Counted from the stretch's first letter, positions 1 to 5,223 are shown. The stretch is DNA of 5,269 bases from Peptococcaceae bacterium (GCA_019421315.1 JAHZFN010000251.1:1-5269); one strand, 5' to 3'. Program-made: numbers and translations. Notes: generated by a model from the sequence alone, not told the origin.

Positions 1-907
1 CCTCGTTTTTTTCACCCTGAAAATAAAGCACGGGGTGCAGAGCCTCTTTGTTCTTGTTCATATACGCCACAAAGTCGGAAATACCGCCGTGGTGGTGCCA
101 TGTGTAGCTTTTGCCGTCCCGTTCGTCGTTCAAAGTAATCGTTACGTTGCGGTTGAGGAAAGAAAGCTCACGCAGGCGGTTTGCCAGCGTATCACGGTCG
201 AAAACCGTGGTTTCGGTGAAAATTTCGGCATCGGGTTTAAAGGTTATGGTTGTGCCTGTGCGGTCAACGGCTTCGTGCTTTTGCAGTTCGCACATAACCT
301 TGCCCCGTGCATATTCCTGAGTCCAGCGGAAGCCGTCTCGGCAGATTTCCACCTGCAGCCATTCGGAAAGGGCGTTTACAACGGAAAGACCAACGCCGTG
401 CAGACCGCCGGAAACCTTGTAGCCGCCTGCGCCGAATTTACCGCCGGCATGCAAAATGGTCAGCGTTGCTTCGACGGCGGGCTTGCCTGTTTTCTCGTGA
501 ATGTCAACGGGAATACCGCGACCGTTGTCGCTGACACGGATAATGTCACCCGGCAGAATTGTAACCTCGATGGTGTCGCAAAAGCCTGCCAGCGTTTCGT
601 CAATGCTGTTGTCCACAATTTCATAAACCAGATGGTGTAAACCTCTGGGTCCTGTTGAACCGATATACATACCGGGGCGGCGGCGAACAGCCTCCAACCC
701 CTCCAAAATTTGAATTTGATCGGCGCCGTAATCGGCGGCATCGGGTGTTGTATCGGCATCAAGAACAGTGTCGCAGCCCTCAAAAGCAACGTCCTCTTCC
801 ATACTCATATCGTCGTCAACTGCAGCGGGAGCTTTTTCTTCCGTTTCTTCCACGGGCAATTCCAACGGCTCTAATTCTTCATTGTTTTTTTTATTTTTTT
901 TCGCCAC
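1..907 (-). CDS. gyrB: DNA gyrase subunit B, N-terminal part (partial, runs off left edge)
   Basis: ATPase subunit of DNA gyrase, the cytoplasmic type IIA topoisomerase that introduces negative supercoils as GyrA2GyrB2. The visible 302 residues cover the GHKL ATPase domain and the start of the transducer domain; the TOPRIM region lies outside. Landmarks: QIQILEGLEAVRRRPGMYIG (64-83), N-box EIVDN (E96, D99, N100, matching E. coli E42 and N46), DNGRGIP (127-133), HAGGKFGAGGYKVSGG (153-168) and the glycine-rich lid GLHGVGLSVVNALS (168-181). These loops fit GyrB better than ParE. The start is the GTG at 907, chosen because GGAGG lies 7 nt upstream; internal ATGs at codons 34 and 36 lack such a site. 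It adds about 50 residues (Lys/Asn-rich, then Glu/Asp-rich) before the conserved core compared with B. subtilis GyrB. No dnaN or recF precedes it; the upstream side holds a long leader with tandem repeats. Confidence 0.96.
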   Translation of the reverse strand, partial: MAKKNKKNNEELEPLELPVEETEEKAPAAVDDDMSMEEDVAFEGCDTVLDADTTPDAADYGADQIQILEGLEAVRRRPGMYIGSTGPRGLHHLVYEIVDNSIDETLAGFCDTIEVTILPGDIIRVSDNGRGIPVDIHEKTGKPAVEATLTILHAGGKFGAGGYKVSGGLHGVGLSVVNALSEWLQVEICRDGFRWTQEYARGKVMCELQKHEAVDRTGTTITFKPDAEIFTETTVFDRDTLANRLRELSFLNRNVTITLNDERDGKSYTWHHHGGISDFVAYMNKNKEALHPVLYFQGEKNE

Positions 908-914
908 AAATATA

Positions 915-919
915 CCTCC
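915..919 (-). promoter_or_regulatory. Ribosome binding site of gyrB
   Basis: Read on the minus strand this is GGAGG, 7 nt before a GTG codon. It decides the start of gyrB in favour of the long form with the acidic extension. It lies between the start codon and the first repeat unit, so gyrB has its own Shine-Dalgarno sequence in addition to the AGAGG motif in the repeat. Confidence 0.85.
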
Positions 920-927
920 GTTTTTTT

Positions 928-1214
928 ATTAACCTCTGTGTTTGTTAAACTTCGTATTTATCTCACTTAAAGTATGATAGCTCGCAAAATCTTCTATTGC
1001 GCTTTTTTTATTGACCTCTCTATTTGTTAAACTTCGTATTTATCTCAGCTAAAGTATGATAATTCGCAAAATCTTTTATTGCGCTTTTTTATTAACCTCT
1101 CTATTCTTTAAACTTTGTACTTTTCTCGGCTAAAGTATGATAATTCGCAAAATCTTCTATTGTGCTTTTTTTATTAACCTCTGTGTTTGTTAAACTTCGT
1201 ACTTCAGCTCGCTT
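928..1214 (-). repeat. Tandem array of ~82-bp units (three full, one partial) upstream of gyrB
   Basis: On the plus strand each unit begins ATTRACCTCT and ends in a GC-containing motif plus a T run. Units: 928-1009 (82 bp), 1010-1090 (81), 1091-1172 (82) and a partial unit from 1173 that follows the others to about 1214 and then diverges. Units 1 and 2 differ at about 8 positions plus one indel, by eye around 90% identity. Shared blocks include AACTTCGTATTTATCTCA, TAAAGTATGATA and TCGCAAAATCTT. On the minus strand, the direction of gyrB, each unit ends with AGAGG followed by an A-rich run, which resembles a ribosome binding site. Each full unit also has a short stem, CGCAA/TTGCG (one G-T pair in unit 3), around a 9-nt loop. 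There are no unique spacers. A related copy lies upstream of murI at 5178-5269. Confidence 0.9.
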
Positions 1215-1378
1215 ACCTTTGCAAATTCGATGAAGCCTTTTACCGAATTTAGTTTTTTGCGAACTTCTTCTTTATTTTCTTTATTTAATTCTAACTCATC
1301 TTTTTTGTCCGTTTTTAAGCTTCAAAGCGAGCCTTTTTTCAGATTATTAACCACTGCCGTCTGTTTTCCGCCAAGCAT
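1190..1378 (-). pseudogene. Broken small ORF, 62 codons with internal TGA, merging into the repeat array
   Basis: From an ATG at 1378 the minus strand reads MLGGKQTAVVNNLKKGSL, then TGA (1324-1322), then continues in the same frame through a Lys/Glu/Asn-rich helix-like stretch (KKDELELNKENKEEVRKKLN) to GFIEFAKVSELKYEV and a TAA at 1192-1190. The last part lies inside the partial fourth repeat unit. The composition after the TGA looks protein-like, and no ATG, GTG or TTG restarts translation there, so I read it as a decayed gene. No family is recognised. No good Shine-Dalgarno precedes the ATG (only AAGCGG, rather far). It lies downstream of the minus-strand promoter at 1467-1495 and so would sit in the gyrB leader. 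Chance open sequence in AT-rich DNA remains possible. Confidence 0.4.
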
Positions 1379-1466
1379 AAAAAAAATAAACCGCTTTCTG
1401 CAAAATATTTTTTTATGCAAAAACGAAAAAAAATATATTTCTTCTTATAATATGCTTATTAATATT

Positions 1467-1495
1467 ATTATAGCATATTTTTATAAAAAAAACAA
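1467..1495 (-). promoter_or_regulatory. Sigma-A type promoter toward gyrB
   Basis: On the minus strand: TTGTTT (1495-1490), a 17-nt spacer, then a perfect TATAAT (1472-1467). TGC immediately upstream of the -10 box makes it an extended -10 promoter. The start point would be near 1460, giving gyrB a leader of about 550 nt containing the broken ORF and the repeats. The perfect 8-bp inverted repeat AATATGCT (1449-1456) / AGCATATT (1472-1479) overlaps the -10 element and the start point and could be an operator. AT-rich DNA raises the chance of false positives. Confidence 0.65.
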
Positions 1496-1736
1496 GGTTT
1501 AGCAGGCACTTGTTATTAAAAACCGCCGCATTTGCCCCATATTCCGCCTGTGAGAGGTTTTTCCCGATTTTTTGATATTTTTCGATAGTTTTTTAATATT
1601 TTTTAATTTATATACATCTTTTCCTTTCAAAATTTGCCTTTGCGGCGGGCTTTTTCGTCAAAACTTTCGGCAAAAAATCACGCTGCAAAGAAAGCCTTTG
1701 CCGAAGCCGCAGAATAAAGCAGAAAAACCCCGCCGA
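1496..1736. other. Divergent intergenic DNA with an interrupted dyad, no gene seen
   Basis: No credible gene on either strand lies between the two divergent promoters. The notable structure is a split inverted repeat. TTCGGCAAA (1666-1674) pairs with TTTGCCGAA (1697-1705), and TGCGGC (1641-1646) pairs with GCCGCA (1706-1711). The right arm is thus a continuous 15 nt and the left arm is interrupted by 19 nt. No T run follows the right arm, so it is not an obvious terminator. An in-frame extension of the downstream gene is open from 1572, but it has no Shine-Dalgarno sequence, reads as low-complexity Phe/Leu/Lys, and contains the promoter at 1737-1765. Confidence 0.5.
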
Positions 1737-1765
1737 TTGACAGTTGCTGCTTGTTGTAGTATCAT
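1737..1765 (+). promoter_or_regulatory. Near-consensus sigma-A promoter of the HAAS/DUF4097 gene
   Basis: TTGACA (1737-1742), a 17-nt spacer and TATCAT (1760-1765). The start point would be near 1771-1772, giving a leader of about 67 nt. The predicted 5' end carries CCGATT (1771-1776), complementary to AATCGG (1823-1828), which overlaps the GGAG ribosome binding site of the gene. A weak Shine-Dalgarno-occluding pairing is therefore possible. Confidence 0.8.
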
Positions 1766-1838
1766 AATAACCGATTGGAAACAAAAAATTTACATGAACG
1801 TTACCGCAAAAAACTTACAAAAAATCGGAGATAAAATT

Positions 1839-3572
1839 ATGGAAAAAAGCATTAAGGAGCATATCGAAGAGCTTTTTGCCGATATACCTTTGACAGAAGA
1901 AACCGAGGAAATCAAAAAACAAACCATGCGCAAAGCCCTGGATTGTTACCACGATGCCGTGGTTGAGGGTAAAAAGCCCGAAACCGCCTGCAAAAAGGCA
2001 ATCGACCAAATAGGCGACGTCAAGCTTTTGGTGGAACATCAAAACAGCATCAGCCAAAGGCGGGCGGACAGCATTTTTACCAAAGCCGACGTCCGCAAAA
2101 GCAAGCATAAGCAGGGGCTTCTGATGGGCGCTGCCGTTTTTCTTTATATCAACTGTCTGACGCCTTCTTTTTGGACGAACAGCCTTTTGGCGCCTGTTTT
2201 AATTTTCCTTTTGGCAGCCGCAGCCACGGTTCTGATTGTTTACAACAAAAACACCAAGCTGCCCCAATACACAGGCGTTGATTTGAGCCAAGAGGAAAAA
2301 ACCGCAATCAACAGAAAATCGGCGATTATCAAAGCTCTGGGGATAATTTTTTGCGTTTTTGCCGCAATTCCCGCTTTTTTACAGTCAAAGCTGCTCTTTT
2401 CCGACAGTCTGCTCAACACCGTGCTTTTTTTAACGGTGGGTGTCGGCGTCGGTCTTTTGGTTTACAACAAATGCGGCAAAATTTATTATACGGACAAAAC
2501 AGCCTTGATTAACCAATCCTACGAAAAATGGGAGGCGGAAAAAACTCCCGAAAGCCGTCGTCTGCGCAGCTGCCGCTGTGTTCTTTGGCTGGCGGCGGTC
2601 GCCCTTTATCTCTGCCTGAACATGACAACGGCGGCGCTTTTTGCAACGTGGCTGGTTTTTGCCGCCGCCCTTGCCGTTGACCGTGTTTTGAAAAACATTA
2701 TTGCAGAAAAAAACAAAACGAAAACCATTATTTTTGCCGTTCTCGCCGTTATTATCGTTTTGCTTTTGGCGGCGGGCATTATGATAGGCACAAGCAACAA
2801 AAACCTTGACAGCATAAATTTGGGGTCAGGCAACGTCAGCTATGAAAACGCCGATATGTACAGCGTCGGCAACGTTTCTCTCGAACAGGACATAACGGAT
2901 TTTGAAATCAACTGGACAGACGGCACCGTGGACATCGCCGCCTACGACGGCGACACTTTGGAAATTACCGAGGACGGGGATTTTTCCGACCAAGCCAAGC
3001 TGAGATATTACCAAAGCGGCGGCAAGCTGATCGTGCAGTACTGCAAATCAAATATCGGCATTTCCTCCGACATTCCCCACAACAAAAAGCTGCAAATCAA
3101 AATTCCTTCAAAATCTGTAGCTAAAATCAACGAAATTAAAATCAGCACAACCTCCGCCCAAGTTCAAACAAGCGGCATTAAAGCAAAAACAGTAACCGTA
3201 GACAACATTTCAGGCTCCTTGAGCTGCGCCGACACAACGGCGGAAACCTTAAAATTCAGCTCTGTTGCCGCCGGCTGCACCTTTGAAGGCGTTTGCGAAA
3301 ACCTGATTTTTGACACAACATCGGGCAATTTAGCAGCCGTCTTTAGCAAACAGCCAGCTTCCCTCAAGGCAAGCTCGCTTTCCGGCAACGTATCCCTGAA
3401 CCTGCCTGCCGACAGCCAAGGCTTTACGGCGGTTCTTTCCAGCCTCAGCACCGATTTTGAAACGGATTTCTTTGTTACGGAAAGCAAAAAAGGCTATTCC
3501 TTCGGTGACGGCTCCGCTCTTTACAATGTAGACACAATCAACGGCAAATTCAGCATTATGCAGAGCAAATAA
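1839..3572 (+). CDS. HAAS/DUF1700-type multi-TM membrane protein with C-terminal DUF4097-like beta domain
   Basis: A 577-aa membrane protein of unproven function. Residues 1-80 form a charged helical domain resembling the HAAS (former DUF1700) signalling domain, with IKEHIEELFADIPLT near the start and a KAIDQIGDV motif at 53-61. About seven hydrophobic segments follow, near 94-111, 116-135, 163-182, 191-209, 247-262, 265-283 and 296-317. Residues ~325-577 are Ser/Thr/Gly/Asn-rich short beta strands, with repeated ISTTS, TSGNL and SLSGNVSLN turns, and end in DTINGKFSIM, typical of DUF4097 putative-adhesin domains. An odd TM number would place the HAAS domain in the cytoplasm and the beta domain outside. 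The ATG at 1839 was chosen because GGAG (1827-1830) lies 8 nt upstream; an in-frame ATG at 1794 has none. Such genes often sit beside a PadR regulator, but none is visible. The gene appears monocistronic, with its own promoter and terminator. Architecture is fairly sure; envelope sensing is inference. Confidence 0.9.
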   Translation: MEKSIKEHIEELFADIPLTEETEEIKKQTMRKALDCYHDAVVEGKKPETACKKAIDQIGDVKLLVEHQNSISQRRADSIFTKADVRKSKHKQGLLMGAAVFLYINCLTPSFWTNSLLAPVLIFLLAAAATVLIVYNKNTKLPQYTGVDLSQEEKTAINRKSAIIKALGIIFCVFAAIPAFLQSKLLFSDSLLNTVLFLTVGVGVGLLVYNKCGKIYYTDKTALINQSYEKWEAEKTPESRRLRSCRCVLWLAAVALYLCLNMTTAALFATWLVFAAALAVDRVLKNIIAEKNKTKTIIFAVLAVIIVLLLAAGIMIGTSNKNLDSINLGSGNVSYENADMYSVGNVSLEQDITDFEINWTDGTVDIAAYDGDTLEITEDGDFSDQAKLRYYQSGGKLIVQYCKSNIGISSDIPHNKKLQIKIPSKSVAKINEIKISTTSAQVQTSGIKAKTVTVDNISGSLSCADTTAETLKFSSVAAGCTFEGVCENLIFDTTSGNLAAVFSKQPASLKASSLSGNVSLNLPADSQGFTAVLSSLSTDFETDFFVTESKKGYSFGDGSALYNVDTINGKFSIMQSK

Positions 3573-3595
3573 TTTTTTAATAATTATGCGTTTAT

Positions 3596-3632
3596 AAAAA
3601 AAGTCATTATCCGAAAAGATAATGACTTTTTT
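3596..3632 (+). terminator. Intrinsic terminator of the HAAS/DUF4097 gene
   Basis: The stem AAGTCATTATC (3601-3611) / GATAATGACTT (3618-3628) closes a 6-nt CGAAAA loop and is followed by TTTT (3629-3632). Flanking A residues on the left can extend the stem. It lies 24-28 nt after the TAA. The A tract on the left could let it act from the other strand, but the minus-strand tRNA unit has its own terminator at 3699-3728. Confidence 0.9.
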
Positions 3633-3697
3633 GTTTGCCGTTAAATCCGCTATTTTAATAAAATGTTATTTAATAAAATAAGATTATTATATAAAGC

Positions 3698-3728
3698 AAA
3701 AAAGCAAGCTTAAAAAAGCTTGCTTTTT
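3698..3728 (-). terminator. Intrinsic terminator of the tRNA cluster
   Basis: A perfect 13-bp inverted repeat, AAAAAGCAAGCTT (3699-3711) and AAGCTTGCTTTTT (3716-3728), with a 4-nt loop. On the minus strand the second arm ends in a T run of six. It begins 5 nt past the 3' end of tRNA-Arg, as expected for a tRNA transcript terminator. Confidence 0.88.
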
Positions 3729-3732
3729 CTGA

Positions 3733-3809
3733 TGGTACGCCGGGCGGGATTCGAACCCACGACCTTTTGGTTCGTAGCCAAACACTCTATCCAGCTGAGC
3801 TACCGGCGC
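3733..3809 (-). tRNA. tRNA-Arg (anticodon ACG)
   Basis: A 77-nt cloverleaf with encoded CCA. Acceptor arm GCGCCGG/CCGGCGT, D arm GCTC/GAGT, anticodon stem TTTGG/CCAAA with loop CTACGAA (anticodon ACG), T arm GTGGG-TTCGAAT-CCCGC, discriminator A. The anticodon decodes CGN arginine codons, with A34 expected to become inosine through TadA. The acceptor closes with a G1-U72 wobble and the D stem with a G10-U25 wobble; both are tolerated but unusual together. It has its own promoter upstream and an intrinsic terminator directly downstream. Confidence 0.97.
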
Positions 3810-3821
3810 ATAAACACTCTG

Positions 3822-3849
3822 ATTATAAGGTTTCGACATTGCTTTGCAA
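3822..3849 (-). promoter_or_regulatory. Promoter of tRNA-Arg
   Basis: On the minus strand: TTGCAA (3849-3844), a 16-nt spacer and a perfect TATAAT (3827-3822). The start point would be about 5-6 nt before the mature 5' end of tRNA-Arg. It lies between tRNA-Ser(GCT) and tRNA-Arg, so tRNA-Arg can be transcribed independently of the two serine tRNAs. Confidence 0.7.
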
Positions 3850-3870
3850 AATCCTGCCAACCAAAGCATT

Positions 3871-3898
3871 TTTTTATTAAAAATTTTTTTAATAAAAA
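3871..3898. repeat. Perfect AT-only inverted repeat abutting tRNA-Ser(GCT)
   Basis: TTTTTATTAAAAA (3871-3883) and TTTTTAATAAAAA (3886-3898) form a 13-bp inverted repeat with a 2-nt centre. It touches the encoded CCA end of tRNA-Ser(GCT) with no gap. On the minus strand it is followed by AAAATGC, not by a T run, so it is not a standard terminator of the serine tRNA transcript. It may help 3' processing or stability, or simply be an AT-rich coincidence. Confidence 0.6.
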
Positions 3899-3993
3899 TG
3901 GCGGAGAGCAAGGGATTCGAACCCTCGATACAGCTTTTTAACCGTATACTCGCTTAGCAGGCGAGCGCCTTCGACCGACTCGGCCAACTCTCC
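3899..3993 (-). tRNA. tRNA-Ser (anticodon GCT)
   Basis: 95 nt with encoded CCA. Acceptor GGAGAGT/GCTCTCC, anticodon stem CTCGC/GCGAG with loop CTGCTAA (anticodon GCT), a long class II variable arm containing TACGG...GCTGTA, T arm GAGGG-TTCGAAT-CCCTT, discriminator G as expected for serine. It reads AGC and AGU codons. It lies 53 nt downstream of tRNA-Ser(TGA), and no promoter is visible between them, so the two are probably cotranscribed. Confidence 0.97.
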
Positions 3994-4046
3994 ATGTTTT
4001 CTTTTCGTTTTTTTACCTCTCTGTTGTGCCTCGCCATCAAAACAAA

Positions 4047-4135
4047 TGGCGGAGAGGATGGGATTCGAACCCATGACACATTGCTGTGCGACGGTTTTCA
4101 AGACCGCTCCGTTATGACCACTTCGGTACCTCTCC
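4047..4135 (-). tRNA. tRNA-Ser (anticodon TGA)
   Basis: 89 nt with encoded CCA. Acceptor GGAGAGG/CCTCTCC, anticodon stem GCGGT/ACCGT with loop CTTGAAA (anticodon TGA), long variable arm CGCACAGCAATGTGTC, T arm ATGGG-TTCGAAT-CCCAT, discriminator G. It reads UCA and, by wobble, other UCN codons. It is the first gene after the strong promoter at 4164-4192 and probably leads a two-tRNA unit with tRNA-Ser(GCT). Confidence 0.97.
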
Positions 4136-4163
4136 GTACAGCACCTTCAAGAGGTACTAATCC

Positions 4164-4192
4164 AGTATACACAAAACTAAATAAAATGTCAA
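4164..4192 (-). promoter_or_regulatory. Near-consensus promoter of the serine tRNA unit
   Basis: On the minus strand: a perfect TTGACA (4192-4187), a 17-nt spacer and TATACT (4169-4164), as expected for strong stable-RNA promoters. The start point would be near 4157, about 21 nt before the mature tRNA-Ser(TGA) 5' end. I see no GC-rich discriminator. Confidence 0.85.
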
Positions 4193-4235
4193 GGTTATTG
4201 CGAAAATTTAATGATTTTTTTTATTTTCCGCCGCT

Positions 4236-4288
4236 AATCAAAAAAATTTTGCCGCCAAAAAATTGCTTCCCCGCAAAATTATTTGATT
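4236..4288 (-). terminator. Long AT-rich stem-loop, possible murI terminator
   Basis: AATCAAA (4236-4242) pairs with TTTGATT (4282-4288) and AATTTTGC (4245-4252) pairs with GCAAAATT (4273-4280), separated by a small internal mismatch. The loop is 20 nt (4253-4272). Read on the minus strand the inner hairpin runs into TTTTTTTG, which could serve as the U tract ending murI, 66 nt after its stop. The stem has few GC pairs and a large loop, so efficiency is doubtful. The rest of 4193-4353 is AT-rich with no gene seen. Confidence 0.4.
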
Positions 4289-4353
4289 ATATTCAGCCGA
4301 ATTTTGCCATACCGCTGATTTTTAATTTATCTCTATTTATTTTAATTTATCTT

Positions 4354-5172
4354 TTAATAAGTTACTTTGTACTTAATATTTTCTGTTTTTGCCAAAAATT
4401 TCAGCGCTTTTTCCTTAAAAAGTTCGTTGTCCGCCGAGCTGAAAAATTCAACTTCGCCCTTTTCGTTTTCCCTGTTCAGCAAATTTTCCCTTGTCAAATG
4501 AGCAGCCAGGTTTCTTGCCGTTCCCAAATTGCCGTCGTACAATTTGGCTTTGGGGTACATATCATGCAGAATATCCCGCAGAAAAACGTAATGGGTACAG
4601 CCCAAAACAAAAGAGCCGTCATAATTTTCGTTCGCCAAAGCGTCAAGATTTTTTTTCAGATATTCCTCAATCTGCCTTTGGTTTTCCTCTTCCGTCAAGC
4701 CTGCTTCGTTTTCCACCAAATCCATCAAGCCGGGGCAGGCAATGTTTTTTATGTCCGCCTTTTCCCTGTTATCCTCAATCAAGCGTATTGTGTTTTCGGC
4801 GTGCGCCGTTATGGGCGTGCTTAAAAGAATAATCCTCTTTTCCCCGCAGTTAACAGCCAGCTGAACGGCAGGCTCCATGCCCAATATATCAATCTCCGTA
4901 TACTTTCCTCTCAAATATTTAACTGCGGCAGACGTCGCCGTGTTGCAGGCGATAACAATCATCTTCGCACCCTTTTCCAAAAGCAAATCTACAATATAAG
5001 CCGCTCTTTTTTCAACAAATTCTCTGCTTTTTTCGCCGTAGGGGGCGTTTGCCAAATCTCCGAAAAAAATAAAATCCTCCTGCGGCAACAGCTGCATCGC
5101 CAAATGCAAAAAGCTGATTCCGCCGACGCCCGAATCAAAAACAGCTATTTTCCCCTTTTCACAAACCCCCAT
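4354..5172 (-). CDS. murI: Glutamate racemase
   Basis: Cytoplasmic, cofactor-independent enzyme that interconverts L- and D-glutamate, supplying D-Glu for MurD and the peptidoglycan stem peptide. The complete 272 residues match the usual MurI length. Motifs: DSGVGG (13-18), DLANAPYG (39-46), catalytic CNTATS (Cys76), GMEPA (98-102) and LGCTHY (190-195), with the second catalytic Cys192 and His194. Both cysteines of the two-base mechanism are present, so the protein should be active. The ATG at 5172 fits the short lead before the conserved KIAVFDSG; the only visible ribosome binding site is GAGAGG, 10 nt upstream, supplied by the adjoining repeat. The gene may share a transcript with something beyond the right edge, since no good promoter is visible in the 97 nt upstream. 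A weak stem-loop follows it. Confidence 0.97.
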   Translation of the reverse strand: MGVCEKGKIAVFDSGVGGISFLHLAMQLLPQEDFIFFGDLANAPYGEKSREFVEKRAAYIVDLLLEKGAKMIVIACNTATSAAVKYLRGKYTEIDILGMEPAVQLAVNCGEKRIILLSTPITAHAENTIRLIEDNREKADIKNIACPGLMDLVENEAGLTEEENQRQIEEYLKKNLDALANENYDGSFVLGCTHYVFLRDILHDMYPKAKLYDGNLGTARNLAAHLTRENLLNRENEKGEVEFFSSADNELFKEKALKFLAKTENIKYKVTY

Positions 5173-5182
5173 TTTTTATTGA

Positions 5183-5188
5183 CCTCTC
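5183..5188 (-). promoter_or_regulatory. Repeat-borne ribosome binding site of murI
   Basis: On the minus strand GAGAGG precedes the murI ATG by 10 nt. The site lies within the repeat; no other Shine-Dalgarno-like sequence is nearby. A TAG (5190-5188) overlaps it, in the frame whose counterpart in units 2 and 3 also ends at TAG. This is the layout expected for translational coupling to a preceding ORF. The spacing is slightly long. Confidence 0.65.
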
Positions 5189-5223
5189 TATCTGTTAATC
5201 TTCGTATTTACACCCGCTAAAGT

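Noticed and set aside
35..640. 201-codon plus-strand open frame
   Set aside because: It is the complementary-strand shadow of the clearly conserved gyrB ATPase domain.
951..979. Plus-strand promoters in each repeat unit (TTCGTA-16 or 17-TATGAT)
   Set aside because: The -35 match is poor, and transcription would point away from gyrB into the minus-strand leader with no gene to serve.
928..1214. CRISPR array
   Set aside because: Units of about 82 bp follow each other head to tail with no unique spacers, and no cas gene is present.
1322..1324. Selenocysteine or recoded TGA in the small minus-strand ORF
   Set aside because: No redox motif or recognisable SECIS element was seen, the visible genes use TGG for tryptophan, and decay is a simpler explanation.
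1230..1502. 90-codon plus-strand open frame
   Set aside because: Low-complexity Phe/Leu/Ser/Lys composition from T-rich DNA, no Shine-Dalgarno sequence, and overlap with the minus-strand promoter and the broken ORF.
1572..1838. N-terminal extension of the HAAS/DUF4097 protein
   Set aside because: The in-frame stretch is open but low complexity. A consensus promoter (1737-1765) lies inside it, and a good ribosome binding site marks the ATG at 1839.
3654..3679. Direct repeat TTTAATAAAAT (two copies 15 bp apart)
   Set aside because: AT-only, short and between two terminators; no functional reading is supported.
4014..4030. Fragment of the gyrB/murI repeat between the two serine tRNAs
   Set aside because: Only an 8-nt ACCTCTCT match plus loosely similar bases; too short to separate from chance.
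3994..4824. 276-codon plus-strand open frame
   Set aside because: It runs antisense through tRNA-Ser(TGA), AT-rich spacer and murI, and is not protein-like along its length.
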